This document shows, one piece after another, positions 37,936 through 47,576 of a stretch of 64,000 nucleotides of DNA (position 1 is the first letter of the stretch; each line of letters opens with the position of its first letter). Below the pieces are notes generated by a model. The model was not told where the DNA came from and searched no databases. It saw nothing but the letters and a program-made list of their open reading frames with translations. Position numbers and translations under genes: made by a program. The stretch comes from Actinoplanes palleronii (GTDB lineage Bacteria; Actinomycetota; Actinomycetes; Mycobacteriales; Micromonosporaceae). The stretch lies in contig NZ_BOMS01000133.1 in NCBI RefSeq assembly GCF_016862315.1, positions 1-64,000 on the forward strand. The letters run 5' to 3'.

Positions 37936-40900
37936 TTAGCCGCCCGGGGTGAACAAGACGTCCACCCAGTAGTTGCCGTTCGCGGCACTGGCCGGGAAGC
38001 CGCCGCCGTACTGGTAGAGGCCGCCACCGGCGACCGACTTCAGCGGCGGGTTGGTGATCTCGGCGGACAGGCCGTTCGCGGTCACCGCGTAGTTGCCCTT
38101 GGGGGCGTAGTACGAGACCACGTACTGCGTGCCCGCCGTGATCGACACCGGGTGGGTGAACCGCAGCATCTGCCAGCCGGAGGCCGTCTCGTCGGCGAAC
38201 GTGCCGGTGGCCAGCGGCGTGGTGCCGCCGGTGGCCGCCCAGAGGCTGCCGGTGTGCTCACCGGTGTTGCCGGCCCCCTTGAAGAACCGCACGCCGGTGA
38301 CCTTGCCGTCGACGGTGGAGACGAACTTCATCCCCAGTTCGATGGCGTTCGGGTCGTCCCAGCTGGTGTTGGCCGGGATCGACGTGTCCCCGAGGACCGT
38401 TTTGTCGGGGTTTGAGCTCGCGCTCGCCGACGGGCTGGCGGTGGCGCTCGTGCTCGCGCTCGGCGAAGCGCTCGCTGACGGCGACGGTGCCGTGGTCGTC
38501 GGTGCCGTGGTGGGCGCGGTCGTCGTCGCCGGGGCGCTGGTGGTGGGTGTGGTGGACGGGGCGGCGGGCGTGGTGCTCGCGGTCCCGGCGGTGAACAGCA
38601 CGTCCACCCAGTAGTTCCCGGCCGTCGCGTTGCCCGGGAAGCCCCCGCCGTACTGGTACCGGCCCCCGTTGGCCACCGACCTGAGCGGTGCGTTGGTCAG
38701 CGCCGTCGCCAGCCCGTTCGGAGTCACCGCGTAGTGCCCGTTCGGCGCCAGGTAGGAGACCACGTACGGGGTGTTGGCGTTGATCGACACCGGCTGGTCG
38801 AAGACCAGGGTCTGCCAGCCGGACGCGCTCTCGGTGCCGAACGTCCCACTGGCCAGCGCCGCGCCGCCACCGGCCGGCCAGAGGCTGCCGGTGTGCGCGC
38901 CGGTGTTGCCGCTGCCCTTGTAGAAGCGCACACCCTTGACCTGGCCGGCCACGTCCGAGGTGAACGTCATGCCGAGCTCGACCTTGTTCGGGTCGTCCCA
39001 GGCGGCGTTCACCGGGGTCGCGGTGTCGCCGAGCAGGGTGGTGACGTCACCGGTCGGCGGCGTCGACGTGGACGGGCTCGGGGTCGGGTCGGTGGGCGTG
39101 GTGCCACCGCCGGCGGCCACGAAGAGCGGGTCCACCCAGTAGTTGGTGCTCTTCCACGAGCCGCTCGGGAACGTGTCCGAGCCGTACGCGTAGACCCCGT
39201 TGTCCCCGGCCGGCCCGGTCAGCGGCGCGTTCACATGATCGCTGCTGAAGTACTGGCTGGTGACCGCGTAGTCGCCGAACGGCGCGTAGTACGAGGCGAC
39301 GTACGTGGTCCCGGCCGTGACCGGCACCGGGGTGGCGAAGTACACGTACTGCCAGCCGGTCGCGGTCTCGTCGGCGAACGTGGCCGTGGCGATCGGCGCG
39401 CCACCGGTGGCCAGGTACAGGCTGCCGGTGTGCGTGCCGGTGTTGCCCGGTCCCTTGTAGAACCGGACACCGACCACCGAGCCGTTGGCCGACGCGGAGA
39501 ACTTCACCCCGAGGCTGACCGGCTGTGCGTCGTCGGTGGCCACCGTGGCCGGAGCGTCGCCGTTGGCGAACAGGGTGCTCACCGTGCCCGAACCGGGGCT
39601 GGTGGTGAACTTCCAGGCGCGTGCCGAGGTCATCTTGATGCCGGTGGTGTCGGTCGCGGTCACCGAGACGGTGATCTCCTGACCGGCCGGCAGCGTGGCC
39701 GTCGGCGTGAACGTCGCCTTCTTGGCGGCCGCGTCGTAGCTGACCGCGCCGGCGATCGTGGTGGCGCCGTTCTTGACGGTGAACTTCACCTTGTCCGGGT
39801 CGACCGTCTTGCTGAAGGTGGCCGTGATCAGCGAGGAGGTCGCCACGTACTCGGCGTCGGCCTGCGGCGAGATCTCGGTGACCGTGGCCGGGTTGGCCGC
39901 GCCCTCGTCGAAGAGCACGTCGACGTAGTAGTTGGTGGCGTTGTAGGTCCTCGTCGGGAAGTGACCGACGGTGCCGAAGACGCCGTTGCCCTCCGCCTCG
40001 TGGCTGCCCGGCGCGACGAGCGGCAGCGCGGTGTGCCCGCGGTAGATGAACGCCCAGGACTCGCCGGCGTAGTTGCCGTTCGGCGCGCTGTAGGACGCCA
40101 CGTACGTGGTGTCGGCGTCCACCGGCACCGGGTCGTCGAAGAGCAGCGTCTGCCAGCCGGACGCGGTCTCGTCCTCGAACGTGCCGGTGGCGATCTGCGT
40201 GCCGCCCGCGGTCCACAGGCTGCCCTTGTGCGTGCCGGTGTTGCCGGCGCCCTTGTAGAAGCGGACACCCCGGATCCGGCCGTCGGCCTTCGGGATGACC
40301 TTCACGCCGACCTCGACCGGGTCGTTGTCGCCGCTGGACGGGTGTTCCGGCGTGACGTTGCCGAACAGCGTGGTGGAGCCGGTCAGCGCGATGGTCCGGT
40401 CGGCGACCGCGCCGATGTTGGCGGTGTCGTCGGTGGCACGCACCTTGACGGTCGCCGTGCCGCTGCCGACCACGACCCCCTTGTACGACCAGCTCGTGGT
40501 GCCGGTCGCCGGGTGCCAGGTGCCGCCGTTGTCGAGGGAGACCTCGACGCCGCCGACCACGCCGCCGCCGTTGTCGGCCGCGGTGCCCTTCACGGTGATC
40601 ACGGCGCCGTTGTCCACCGACGTGTCGGCGTCCGGCGTGGTGATGGTGGTGGTCGGGCCGACCGAGTCGGTCGACTTGGCGGCCGCGGACAGCCCGCTCA
40701 TCAGGGTGGCCGGCTGCGCGTCCATGTCGGCCAGCAGGTTGACGGTGGCCTGCTGCAGGCGCTTGTCGACCGGCTCGATGGCCCATTCACTGTCGTGCTC
40801 GGTGTCCAGCGCCCAGGCGTACTGGATGGTGCCGGCGCCGAAGACCAGCGCGCCGCTGGACGCCCGGTACAGCGTCATGTGGTGCTCGGTGGTGCCCGCC

Positions 40901-42321
40901 GCAACCTGGTAGCCGAAATCCTGCAGGTACTGCGGGGTCTCGCCGATAGTGGTGGACAACCGGATGAGGCCGGCCGGGCGGAAGCCGTTGTCGAGGTCCT
41001 CGTCGGACTCGTACCCGACGGTGTGCGGGGCCAGGGTCAGGGTGTCGCCGTCGCCCTGGGTCGCGGCCTGGGTGTTGTTCCAGAACCGGTTCTTGCCCTG
41101 CGCGGCCGGGACGGCCAGGGCCAGGTCGTCGTGGTTCGCCATGAAGATCGTGCCGGTCAGCGCGTTCTCCGGCTGGGCGCCACCGGTGGCCGGCGGAGTG
41201 AATCGCGGGTCCCGGTACGTGCCGGTCCACTGACCGGTCGGGTCGGTCTGCGAGTCGTCCCAGGTCTCCTTGTAACAGACCAGGGTGCGGTAGTCGGTGT
41301 TGCTGCCGTCCTGGCTGGGCTCCCAGCGGGTCCGCCAGTAGACCTCGTTGCCGCTGAAGAACGCGAGGTTGGTGCCGGCGTCCCGGGCCGCCTCGACGTT
41401 GGCGCGCTGCGGGCCGGACCAGTACTCGTCGTGGCCGACGGAGAGGAACGTCTTGTGGTTCTTCAGCAGGCTGCCACGACGGTCGGAGTCCACGTCGGTG
41501 GTGTAGGTCAGGTCGTACCCGTTCTTCTCCAGGAAGCGGATCATCGGGTACTCGTTGCTGAACAGGAAGTCACGGCCGCTCTCGTGCGACCGGGTCGCGA
41601 ACGGGCGGTTGTAGCTCAGCTTGCGCGCGCGGCCGTTCGGGCCGTCGTTGTAGAAGTTCGCGTCGCCGTACAGGTTGTAGGCCTGCCAGGTGGCGTCCGA
41701 GGTCTTGAAGATGACGTCGGAGTGGCTGGCGTCGTTGCGCACCACGAACGTGACGTGGCTGGCGCCGCCGGTGTCGGTCCGCTTGAGCAGGGCGAAGTAG
41801 ACGCCGGAGACCGCGCTCGACGGGACCGCCCAGTTGGCCGAGACGCCCCAGGTGCCGCAGTCGTAGATCAGCGTGGTCTCGTTGCTGATGCAGTTGACGT
41901 CCTGGTTCTGCGCCGGGAACGTGCCGTCCAGTGACTGGATCTTCCGGGCGCCGGCGTTGTCGTAGTAACCGAGCCGGTAGATGTCGATCGTGTACGCGTG
42001 CTCGGCGCGGATCTTGAAGTTGATCGTCTCGCCGACGTTCACGCTCATGTCGGTGGCGAAGCCCTGCACCGTCGAGTCACCGGACTTGTAGATGTCCCAC
42101 TCGCTGGCCGGGCTGCCCGGCAGGCCGTTCTCGCAGACGATCGAGTTGGGCTGGCAGCTGGCCACCGCGGCGGACGAGTGGTACAGCGATCCGACGAGGA
42201 CCGCGGCGAGCAAGGTGGCGACGGAGGCGAGGACCTGCCCGGTCCGGATCGTGCGATTGCGGAAGGTGATCCTGGGCAGGGCCGGGAATGCTCGTCGATC
42301 GCGGCCTGGTGGCGTTTCCAT
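37936..42321 (-). CDS. Secreted N,N-dimethylformamidase-beta-like protein with four DUF4082 domains
   Basis: 1,461 residues. Membrane/signal segment about 28-50 (VLASVATLLAAVLVGSLY). N-terminal region like the 14324 protein: YTIDIYRLGYYDNAGAR, FLSVGHDEYWS, FFSGNEVYWRTRW. Then an Ig-like domain (GPTTTITTPDADTSV), DUF4082, a Big_5-like domain (VTEISPQADAEYV), and three more DUF4082 domains, each with GVRF(Y/F)KG and GNTG(T/A/E)H. Low-complexity Ser/Thr/Pro/Ala linkers separate the last two, as in cell-surface proteins. ATG at 42321 is chosen over upstream ATGs because a GGAGAGG lies before it and the signal segment follows. Presumed surface glycan-interacting protein; no tested activity known to me. 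Confidence 0.82.
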   Translation of the reverse strand: METPPGRDRRAFPALPRITFRNRTIRTGQVLASVATLLAAVLVGSLYHSSAAVASCQPNSIVCENGLPGSPASEWDIYKSGDSTVQGFATDMSVNVGETINFKIRAEHAYTIDIYRLGYYDNAGARKIQSLDGTFPAQNQDVNCISNETTLIYDCGTWGVSANWAVPSSAVSGVYFALLKRTDTGGASHVTFVVRNDASHSDVIFKTSDATWQAYNLYGDANFYNDGPNGRARKLSYNRPFATRSHESGRDFLFSNEYPMIRFLEKNGYDLTYTTDVDSDRRGSLLKNHKTFLSVGHDEYWSGPQRANVEAARDAGTNLAFFSGNEVYWRTRWEPSQDGSNTDYRTLVCYKETWDDSQTDPTGQWTGTYRDPRFTPPATGGAQPENALTGTIFMANHDDLALAVPAAQGKNRFWNNTQAATQGDGDTLTLAPHTVGYESDEDLDNGFRPAGLIRLSTTIGETPQYLQDFGYQVAAGTTEHHMTLYRASSGALVFGAGTIQYAWALDTEHDSEWAIEPVDKRLQQATVNLLADMDAQPATLMSGLSAAAKSTDSVGPTTTITTPDADTSVDNGAVITVKGTAADNGGGVVGGVEVSLDNGGTWHPATGTTSWSYKGVVVGSGTATVKVRATDDTANIGAVADRTIALTGSTTLFGNVTPEHPSSGDNDPVEVGVKVIPKADGRIRGVRFYKGAGNTGTHKGSLWTAGGTQIATGTFEDETASGWQTLLFDDPVPVDADTTYVASYSAPNGNYAGESWAFIYRGHTALPLVAPGSHEAEGNGVFGTVGHFPTRTYNATNYYVDVLFDEGAANPATVTEISPQADAEYVATSSLITATFSKTVDPDKVKFTVKNGATTIAGAVSYDAAAKKATFTPTATLPAGQEITVSVTATDTTGIKMTSARAWKFTTSPGSGTVSTLFANGDAPATVATDDAQPVSLGVKFSASANGSVVGVRFYKGPGNTGTHTGSLYLATGGAPIATATFADETATGWQYVYFATPVPVTAGTTYVASYYAPFGDYAVTSQYFSSDHVNAPLTGPAGDNGVYAYGSDTFPSGSWKSTNYWVDPLFVAAGGGTTPTDPTPSPSTSTPPTGDVTTLLGDTATPVNAAWDDPNKVELGMTFTSDVAGQVKGVRFYKGSGNTGAHTGSLWPAGGGAALASGTFGTESASGWQTLVFDQPVSINANTPYVVSYLAPNGHYAVTPNGLATALTNAPLRSVANGGRYQYGGGFPGNATAGNYWVDVLFTAGTASTTPAAPSTTPTTSAPATTTAPTTAPTTTAPSPSASASPSASTSATASPSASASSNPDKTVLGDTSIPANTSWDDPNAIELGMKFVSTVDGKVTGVRFFKGAGNTGEHTGSLWAATGGTTPLATGTFADETASGWQMLRFTHPVSITAGTQYVVSYYAPKGNYAVTANGLSAEITNPPLKSVAGGGLYQYGGGFPASAANGNYWVDVLFTPGG

Positions 42322-42537
42322 CTGGTGCAGCAGCCTCTCCGCCAAGAGTGATGTGCCCGGGGTACAGGGCAGCGAGATCATCTTCGACTTTGACGGCGAC
42401 GGTAACGAAACGGGCTCGTCCTGTCCATCGGCTGGAAAAGGCTGTGGATCACCGACCGACGGAGGCGATTTCATCATTTCGGCCAGTCGGCCATCACCCC
42501 ATTGCGCAGGGCAAACATGCAGCGACGCTGTGCAGTC

Positions 42538-42560
42538 GGAAATGTCCGGTGGACATTCCG
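42538..42560. promoter_or_regulatory. Inverted repeat upstream of the 42321 gene
   Basis: CGGAAATGTCC (42538-42548) and GGACATTCCG (42551-42560) are complementary except for one extra A. It lies about 220 bp before the secreted-protein start, in the gap after the 42614 gene; candidate operator. Confidence 0.35.
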
Positions 42561-42613
42561 ACCGACAGCGTCGGCAATCGTTCCCAAATTAATTTGTCAT
42601 ATTCGATTCATGA

Positions 42614-43711
42614 TCAGCGCAGCGCGACGGAAAGCGCTTGCACGACCGCTTCCTGCTGGTCCGCAGTGATCTGCGGATAGATCGGAAGCGACAGGATCTC
42701 CGGCGCCACCTTCTCAGCATTCGGGAAGGAGCCGCCGAGCGACGCGAACGCGCCGGTCTTGTGGACCGGGATCGGGTAGTGGATCGCCGCGCCGACGCCG
42801 GCCGCGTTCAACGACGCGAGCACCTCGTCGCGCCGGGGCACCCGGACGCAGAAGATGTGCCACACGTGCTCGTTGCCGTCGAGGGTGGCCGGCAGCACCA
42901 CGTCGTCGAAGCCGGCGAGCAGCTCGGCGTACCGGGCCGCGGCGGCCCGCCGACGGTCGTTCCAGCCGGCCAGCCGGGCCAGCTTGGCCCGCAGCACGAC
43001 CGCCTGCAGCCCGTCCAGCCGGCTGTTCACCCCGACCAGGTCGTGGTGGTACTTGCGCAGGCCGCCGTGGCTGCCCAGGGTCCGCACCGTGGTCGCCCAG
43101 TCCGCCGAGGCGGTGGTGACGGCGCCGGCGTCGCCGTACGCGCCGAGGTTCTTGCCCGGGTAGAAGCTGGTGGCGGCGATGCCGTGGACACCGGAGCCGA
43201 CGCCGTGCCGGGTGGCGCCCTGCGACTGGGCGGCGTCCTCGACGATCACGATGTCGTCGCGGCCGGCCAGACCGGCGCGCAGCTGCTCGACCGGGGCGAG
43301 CTGGCCGTACAGGTGGACCGGCGCGATCGCCTTGGTGGCCGGCGTGACTGCCGCGAGCGCGGCGTCGACGTCGATCAGGTAGGTGCGAGGGTCACAATCC
43401 ACCAGTACGACCTTGGCGCCGGTCCGGGCCACCGCCTCGGCCGTCGCGATGAACGTGTTGGCCGGCAGGATCACCTCGGTGCCCGGCCCCACGCCGACGG
43501 CGCGGAACGCCAGCTCGAGCGCGTCGGTGCCGTTCGCGACCCCGACGCAGTGCTCGACACCGGAGAACTCGGCGTACTCCTTCTCGAACGCGGCCACCTC
43601 GGGCCCGCCGATGAAGGCGGTCTCCGCGATGATGCGCTTGAAACCGGCCTCGACCTCCTCGGCCACCTCCGCGTGGGCGGCGGCCAGGTCGACGAGCGGG
43701 ATCCGGGTCAT
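42614..43711 (-). CDS. DegT/DnrJ/EryC1 sugar aminotransferase (WbpE/FdtB-like)
   Basis: 365 residues, PLP-dependent. IPLVDLAAAHAEV and FIGGPEVAAFEKEYAEF open the protein; GTDALELAF binds the phosphate, VEDAAQSQGA holds the PLP Asp, and SFYPGKNLGAYGDAGAV the Schiff-base lysine. The NLGAYGDAGA form favours a 3-ketosugar aminotransferase. Last gene in a five-gene operon, coupled to the NeuD-like gene by ATGA. Which ketosugar it uses depends on the oxidoreductase at 46438 (inference). Confidence 0.88.
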   Translation of the reverse strand: MTRIPLVDLAAAHAEVAEEVEAGFKRIIAETAFIGGPEVAAFEKEYAEFSGVEHCVGVANGTDALELAFRAVGVGPGTEVILPANTFIATAEAVARTGAKVVLVDCDPRTYLIDVDAALAAVTPATKAIAPVHLYGQLAPVEQLRAGLAGRDDIVIVEDAAQSQGATRHGVGSGVHGIAATSFYPGKNLGAYGDAGAVTTASADWATTVRTLGSHGGLRKYHHDLVGVNSRLDGLQAVVLRAKLARLAGWNDRRRAAAARYAELLAGFDDVVLPATLDGNEHVWHIFCVRVPRRDEVLASLNAAGVGAAIHYPIPVHKTGAFASLGGSFPNAEKVAPEILSLPIYPQITADQQEAVVQALSVALR

Positions 43712-44358
43712 GACGTCAACTCCTCAAGCTTGGCGCTGCGCAGGAAACGGGCCGGGCTGCCCACCCAGACCTCGTCGGGCGGCACGTCGCGCAGCACGAC
43801 GGAGCCCATGCCGATCTGTGACCAGGCGCCGACGGTCACGCCCTCGCGGATCAATGCCCCGGCGCCCACGTAGGCGCCGGTCTCCAGCACCACACTGCCG
43901 CCGACGCGTACGCCGGAGGTGATCGTGGCGTAGTCGCCGATCAGGTCGTCGTGGGTGAGCACCACCTGCGGCATGACCGCGACGTGCGCCCCGACCGTGA
44001 CGTCGGCGGTCAGCACCGTGCCGGCCAGCAGCACGCTGCCCCGGCCGACCACGCAGCGGGCACCGACCACGGCACTCGGGTGGACGACCGTGGCGTACCG
44101 CTGCTCGGGCAGGCCGAGCCGTTCGACGATCCGCCGCCGGGTGGTGTAGTTGGTGGGATTGCCCACGCACACCACGACCGGGGTGGTCATCTCGAGCACG
44201 CTGTCGACCGGGCCCAGGATCGGCCACCCGGACCGTACGGTGCCGTGCAGGGCGGGGTCGTCGTCGACGAACCCCCGCACCTGCCACCCCGCCGCGACGG
44301 CCGCGGAGGCCGTCTCCCGGGCGAAACCGCCCGCTCCGACGATGACGAGTTCCTTCAC
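43708..44358 (-). CDS. NeuD/PglD-like sugar O/N-acyltransferase
   Basis: 216 residues. An N-terminal Rossmann-like domain (ELVIVGAGGFARETASAA) precedes a left-handed beta-helix (hexapeptide repeats: VVGARCVVGRGSVLLAGTVL, VTVGAHVAVMPQVVLTHDDLIGDYATI in parts). This is the PglD/NeuD two-domain layout; the histidine in THDD is the probable general base. It acylates an amino sugar, likely the product of one of the two flanking aminotransferases. GTG overlaps the upstream stop (GTGA); its own stop overlaps the next ATG. Confidence 0.87.
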   Translation of the reverse strand: MKELVIVGAGGFARETASAAVAAGWQVRGFVDDDPALHGTVRSGWPILGPVDSVLEMTTPVVVCVGNPTNYTTRRRIVERLGLPEQRYATVVHPSAVVGARCVVGRGSVLLAGTVLTADVTVGAHVAVMPQVVLTHDDLIGDYATITSGVRVGGSVVLETGAYVGAGALIREGVTVGAWSQIGMGSVVLRDVPPDEVWVGSPARFLRSAKLEELTS

Positions 44359-45479
44359 CGGCCGGCCAGCTCCCGCAGGACGCCGACGATGTGGTCCTGA
44401 TCGTCCTCGGTCAACTTGTGGTGCAGCGGCAGGATCAGCGACTCCTGGGTGATCCGCTCGGTGACCGGCAGCGCGACCGGGGTCACGTCCGCGTACGCCG
44501 GCTCCAGGTGCGCGGCCATGATGCCGCGCCGCGCCGACACGCCCTTGGCGGCCAGCTCGGTGAGCACCTCGTCGCGGCTCACCCGGAAACCGTCGAGCAG
44601 CACCCAGAACGACTGGAAGTTGCTCTGCCCGTAGGCCGGGTCGCGGACCGGCACCAGGCCGTCGATGTCCGCGAGCAGCTCCTGGTACCGCGCGGCGAAC
44701 GCCCGGCGCTGCTCGACCAGACCGGCCAGCCGGGTGAGCTGCACCAGCCCGACGGCGGCCTGGATGTCGGTCATCCGGTAGTTGTAGGCGGTCTCCAGGT
44801 ACGCCTCGAGCACCGGCTGCTTGCTGGCGTGCCGGTCGGCGGCCGAGACGTTCATCCCGTGCTCGCGCAGCCGGCGCAGCCGGACCGCCAGCTCGGGGTC
44901 GTCCACGGTCACCATGCCACCCTCGCCGGTGGTGATCAGCTTGCGCGGGTGGAACGACCACGCCGCGATCGCCGCCCCGGTGCCGGCCGGCTGCCCGTAC
45001 GCCGTGGAACCCGCCGCACACGCGGCGTCCTCGACCAGCGCGAGGCCCCAGCCCTCCGCGGCCTTACGCAGCGCCACGGTGTCGAACGGAACGCCGCCCT
45101 GGTGCACCGCGATGACCGCCCGGGTCCGCTCGGTGCGGACCGCGTCGACGGTCTCCACCGTGAGGTTGCCGGTGGCCAGGTCGACGTCGGCGAAGATCGG
45201 GGTGGCGCCGACGTAGCGGACCGCGTTGGCGGTGGCGATGAACGACAGCGACGGCACGATCACCTCGTCGCCGGGCTTGATGTCGTTGACCACCAGGGCC
45301 AGGTGCAGCCCGGTCGTGCAGGAGCTGACCGCGACACCGTGACCGGCGCCGACCGCGGCCGCGAACTCCTTCTCGAACTGGGCGACCCGCGGGCCCTGTG
45401 CGACCCAGCCGGAGCGGACCGCGTCCGCGGCCGCCTGGGCCTCTTCCTCCCCGAGCATGGGGATCATCACCGGGATCAC
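44355..45479 (-). CDS. DegT/DnrJ/EryC1 sugar aminotransferase (PglE/PseC-like)
   Basis: 374 residues. MIPMLGEEEAQAAADAVRSG, then GDEVIVPSLSFIATANAVRYVG, VEDAACAAGSTAYG and the Schiff-base lysine in SFHPRKLITTGEGGMV. The SFHPRK(x)ITTGEGG form is that of 4-aminotransferases acting on UDP-4-keto-hexoses, different from the aminotransferase at 42614, so the operon may place two amino groups. GTG start overlaps the upstream stop. PLP, cytoplasmic. Confidence 0.88.
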   Translation of the reverse strand: MIPVMIPMLGEEEAQAAADAVRSGWVAQGPRVAQFEKEFAAAVGAGHGVAVSSCTTGLHLALVVNDIKPGDEVIVPSLSFIATANAVRYVGATPIFADVDLATGNLTVETVDAVRTERTRAVIAVHQGGVPFDTVALRKAAEGWGLALVEDAACAAGSTAYGQPAGTGAAIAAWSFHPRKLITTGEGGMVTVDDPELAVRLRRLREHGMNVSAADRHASKQPVLEAYLETAYNYRMTDIQAAVGLVQLTRLAGLVEQRRAFAARYQELLADIDGLVPVRDPAYGQSNFQSFWVLLDGFRVSRDEVLTELAAKGVSARRGIMAAHLEPAYADVTPVALPVTERITQESLILPLHHKLTEDDQDHIVGVLRELAGR

Positions 45480-46441
45480 TTGGACGACCGCCACCAGTCG
45501 ACGAGGCCCTCGAGGCCCTCGTGCAGGCCGATCTCGGCGCGGAAGCCGATCTTCTCGGCCGCGTAGCCGGTCTCGGCGAGACGACGGGTCACGCCGTTGA
45601 CGCCGCGGGCCGGGCCGTGCTCCGGGACCAGGTCCGACTTCATCGCCGCGCTGAGCGCCGCGGCCAGCTCCTTGAGGCTGGTCTCCTCGCCGCTGGCGAT
45701 GTTGAAGACGTCGTCGGTCACGTCGGCGGTGGCGGCCAGGATGTTGGCGCGGGCGATGTCCGCCACGTGCACGAAGTCCATGGTCTGCAGGCCGTCGCCG
45801 AGGATCAGCGGGGGAGTGCCCGACTCGATGCGCTCCATCCAGCGGATCAGCACCTCGGTGTAGAGGCCGAAGATGTCCATCCGCGGGCCGTACACGTTGA
45901 AGTACCGCAGGGCGACGTAGTCCAGGTCCTTCATCGCCTTGAAGCTGCGCAGGGTGGCCTCGTTGAACGCCTTGGCCGCGCCGTAGAACGTGTCGTTGTT
46001 GTACGAGTGGTGACGCTCGGTGGTCGGGAATTCCTCGGCCAGGCCGTAGACCGACGCCGACGACGACGCGATCAGCTTCTTGACGCCCGCCTCGGCGGCC
46101 GCCTCGATCACGTTGAACGTGCCGTCGACAAGCACCTCGTTGGCCAGCCGGGGCTCCTCGGCGCACTGCGTGATGCGGATCGCGGCCAGGTGGAACACCA
46201 GGTCCTTGCCGGCCGTCACCTCGCGCACCAGGTCGCGGTCGCGGATGTCGCCCTCGACCAGCGTGACCGGGCCGTTCTCCAGCGCCCAGGCCAGGTTCTC
46301 CCGGCGGCCACGGACGAAGTTGTCCAGGATGACGATCTCGGCGGCGCCGCCGCGGATGAGTTCGTCGACCACGTGCGAGCCGATGGTGCCGGCACCGCCG
46401 GTGACCAGGGCGCGAGTGCCCTCGATCGATACAGCCGTCAC
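45476..46441 (-). CDS. NAD-dependent sugar epimerase/dehydratase
   Basis: 321 residues, extended SDR. Rossmann GGAGTIGS, then SSSASVYG (catalytic Ser) and FYGAAK (Y-x3-K). RYFNVYGPRMD and QTMDFVHVADIARA are typical of UDP-sugar 4-epimerases and related dehydratases of glycan loci. No membrane domain, so not a PglF-type dehydratase. GTG start overlaps the upstream stop (GTGA). The precise reaction, epimerisation or dehydration, cannot be decided from sequence. Confidence 0.85.
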   Translation of the reverse strand: MTAVSIEGTRALVTGGAGTIGSHVVDELIRGGAAEIVILDNFVRGRRENLAWALENGPVTLVEGDIRDRDLVREVTAGKDLVFHLAAIRITQCAEEPRLANEVLVDGTFNVIEAAAEAGVKKLIASSSASVYGLAEEFPTTERHHSYNNDTFYGAAKAFNEATLRSFKAMKDLDYVALRYFNVYGPRMDIFGLYTEVLIRWMERIESGTPPLILGDGLQTMDFVHVADIARANILAATADVTDDVFNIASGEETSLKELAAALSAAMKSDLVPEHGPARGVNGVTRRLAETGYAAEKIGFRAEIGLHEGLEGLVDWWRSSK

Positions 46442-47508
46442 GCCATGTGCCCTTCGTTGAGCTTGATCATCGTGCCGCCCTCGGCCAGGCTCCGCGAGGC
46501 GGTCTGCAGCAGTTCCAGCACGCGCAGGCCGGAGCGGCCGTCGGTGAGGGCGGGCGTCTTGGTGGTGATCGCCCGAGCATATTCGTCGACCATGGTGCGC
46601 AGGGCCTCACGCTCGGCCAGCGCCGGCGCGACCATGTCACCGGACCGGTAGGAGATCATCGCGTCCCGGCGCTGCTCGTCGCCGAGCTCCTCCGGTGACG
46701 AGACGTCGACACCGCGGTCGTAGACGGCCAGCCGCTGGCTGGGGTTCAGGTCGTCCCAGACCAGTGTCCGTTTCGACCCACCGAAGATGGCCGTGCGGAT
46801 CTTGACCGGGGACAGCCAGTTCACGTGGATGTGCGCGATCGCGCCGTTGCTCAACTGCAGAGTGAGATAGGCCACGCAGGCCCGCCCGGCGCCGATCCCG
46901 TCCGCGCCGTGCGCCGCAACGGCCACCGGCGTGACCCCTTCGGGCAGCACAAAATCGAGGATCGAGAGATCGTGCGGCGCGAGGTCCCAGAGCACGTCGA
47001 TGTCGCGCTGCACCAGACCGAGATTGATGCGTACGGAATCGAGGAACAGCAATTCGCCGAGTTCCCCGGAGTGCAGCAGCTCCCGGACCCGCAGCACGGC
47101 CGGGGTGTAGCAGTAGGTGTGGTCGCACATCAGGGTCAGGCCGCGGGCGTCGGCCTCCTCGACGAGCTGGCGGCCCTCCTCGTAGGTGGCCGCCAGGGGC
47201 TTCTCGACGAGCACGTGCTTGCCGGCCCGCAGCGCGGCGAGCGCCACCTTCAGGTGGGTGCCGGCCGGGGTGGCGATCGCGACGGCCTGGACCTCCGGGT
47301 CGGCGAGCACCTGCTCCAGGTCGGCCGTGACCTGCACGGTCGAGTAACCGCCGAGGACCTTCTTGGCCCGTTCGACGTCGAGGTCGCAGAGCCACCGCAG
47401 CCGGAACTGCGGGCTGCCCTGGAAGTTGCGGACGAGGTTGGGGCCCCAGTAGCCGGCCCCGATGACGGCGATCCCGATCGGCTCGGACGCGTTCGGCGAG
47501 GGAGTCAA
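46438..47508 (-). CDS. Gfo/Idh/MocA oxidoreductase (WbpB/WlbA-like)
   Basis: 356 residues. GIAVIGAGYWGPNLVRNF is the nucleotide-binding motif, HVLVEKPLA the conserved EKP lysine, and DVLWDLAPHDLSILDFVL the substrate-binding block with the catalytic-site histidine. This pattern is that of 3-dehydrogenases acting on UDP-N-acetylglucuronate. First gene of the five-gene operon, so it would make the 3-keto sugar used by the aminotransferase at 42614 and the acetyltransferase at 47820. Start is TTG at 47508 with GGAAG upstream. Confidence 0.87.
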   Translation of the reverse strand: MTPSPNASEPIGIAVIGAGYWGPNLVRNFQGSPQFRLRWLCDLDVERAKKVLGGYSTVQVTADLEQVLADPEVQAVAIATPAGTHLKVALAALRAGKHVLVEKPLAATYEEGRQLVEEADARGLTLMCDHTYCYTPAVLRVRELLHSGELGELLFLDSVRINLGLVQRDIDVLWDLAPHDLSILDFVLPEGVTPVAVAAHGADGIGAGRACVAYLTLQLSNGAIAHIHVNWLSPVKIRTAIFGGSKRTLVWDDLNPSQRLAVYDRGVDVSSPEELGDEQRRDAMISYRSGDMVAPALAEREALRTMVDEYARAITTKTPALTDGRSGLRVLELLQTASRSLAEGGTMIKLNEGHMA

Positions 47509-47553
47509 CAGACTTCCGTTTCTTCTGTGCGGGTGAGCGGGCGTTCAGCAGTG

Positions 47554-47576
47554 TGTGAAGCGAGCTCGGCTTCACA
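47554..47576. promoter_or_regulatory. Inverted repeat upstream of the amino-sugar operon
   Basis: TGTGAAGC (47554-47561) and GCTTCACA (47569-47576) are perfect inverted copies around GAGCTCG. It lies about 50 bp before the TTG start, in the 311-bp divergent gap shared with the 47820 gene; operator or leader hairpin. Confidence 0.4.

Noticed and set aside
38734..41934. Plus-strand open frame of about 1,066 codons
   Set aside because: Antisense shadow of the third giant secreted protein; no recognisable domain and abnormal composition.
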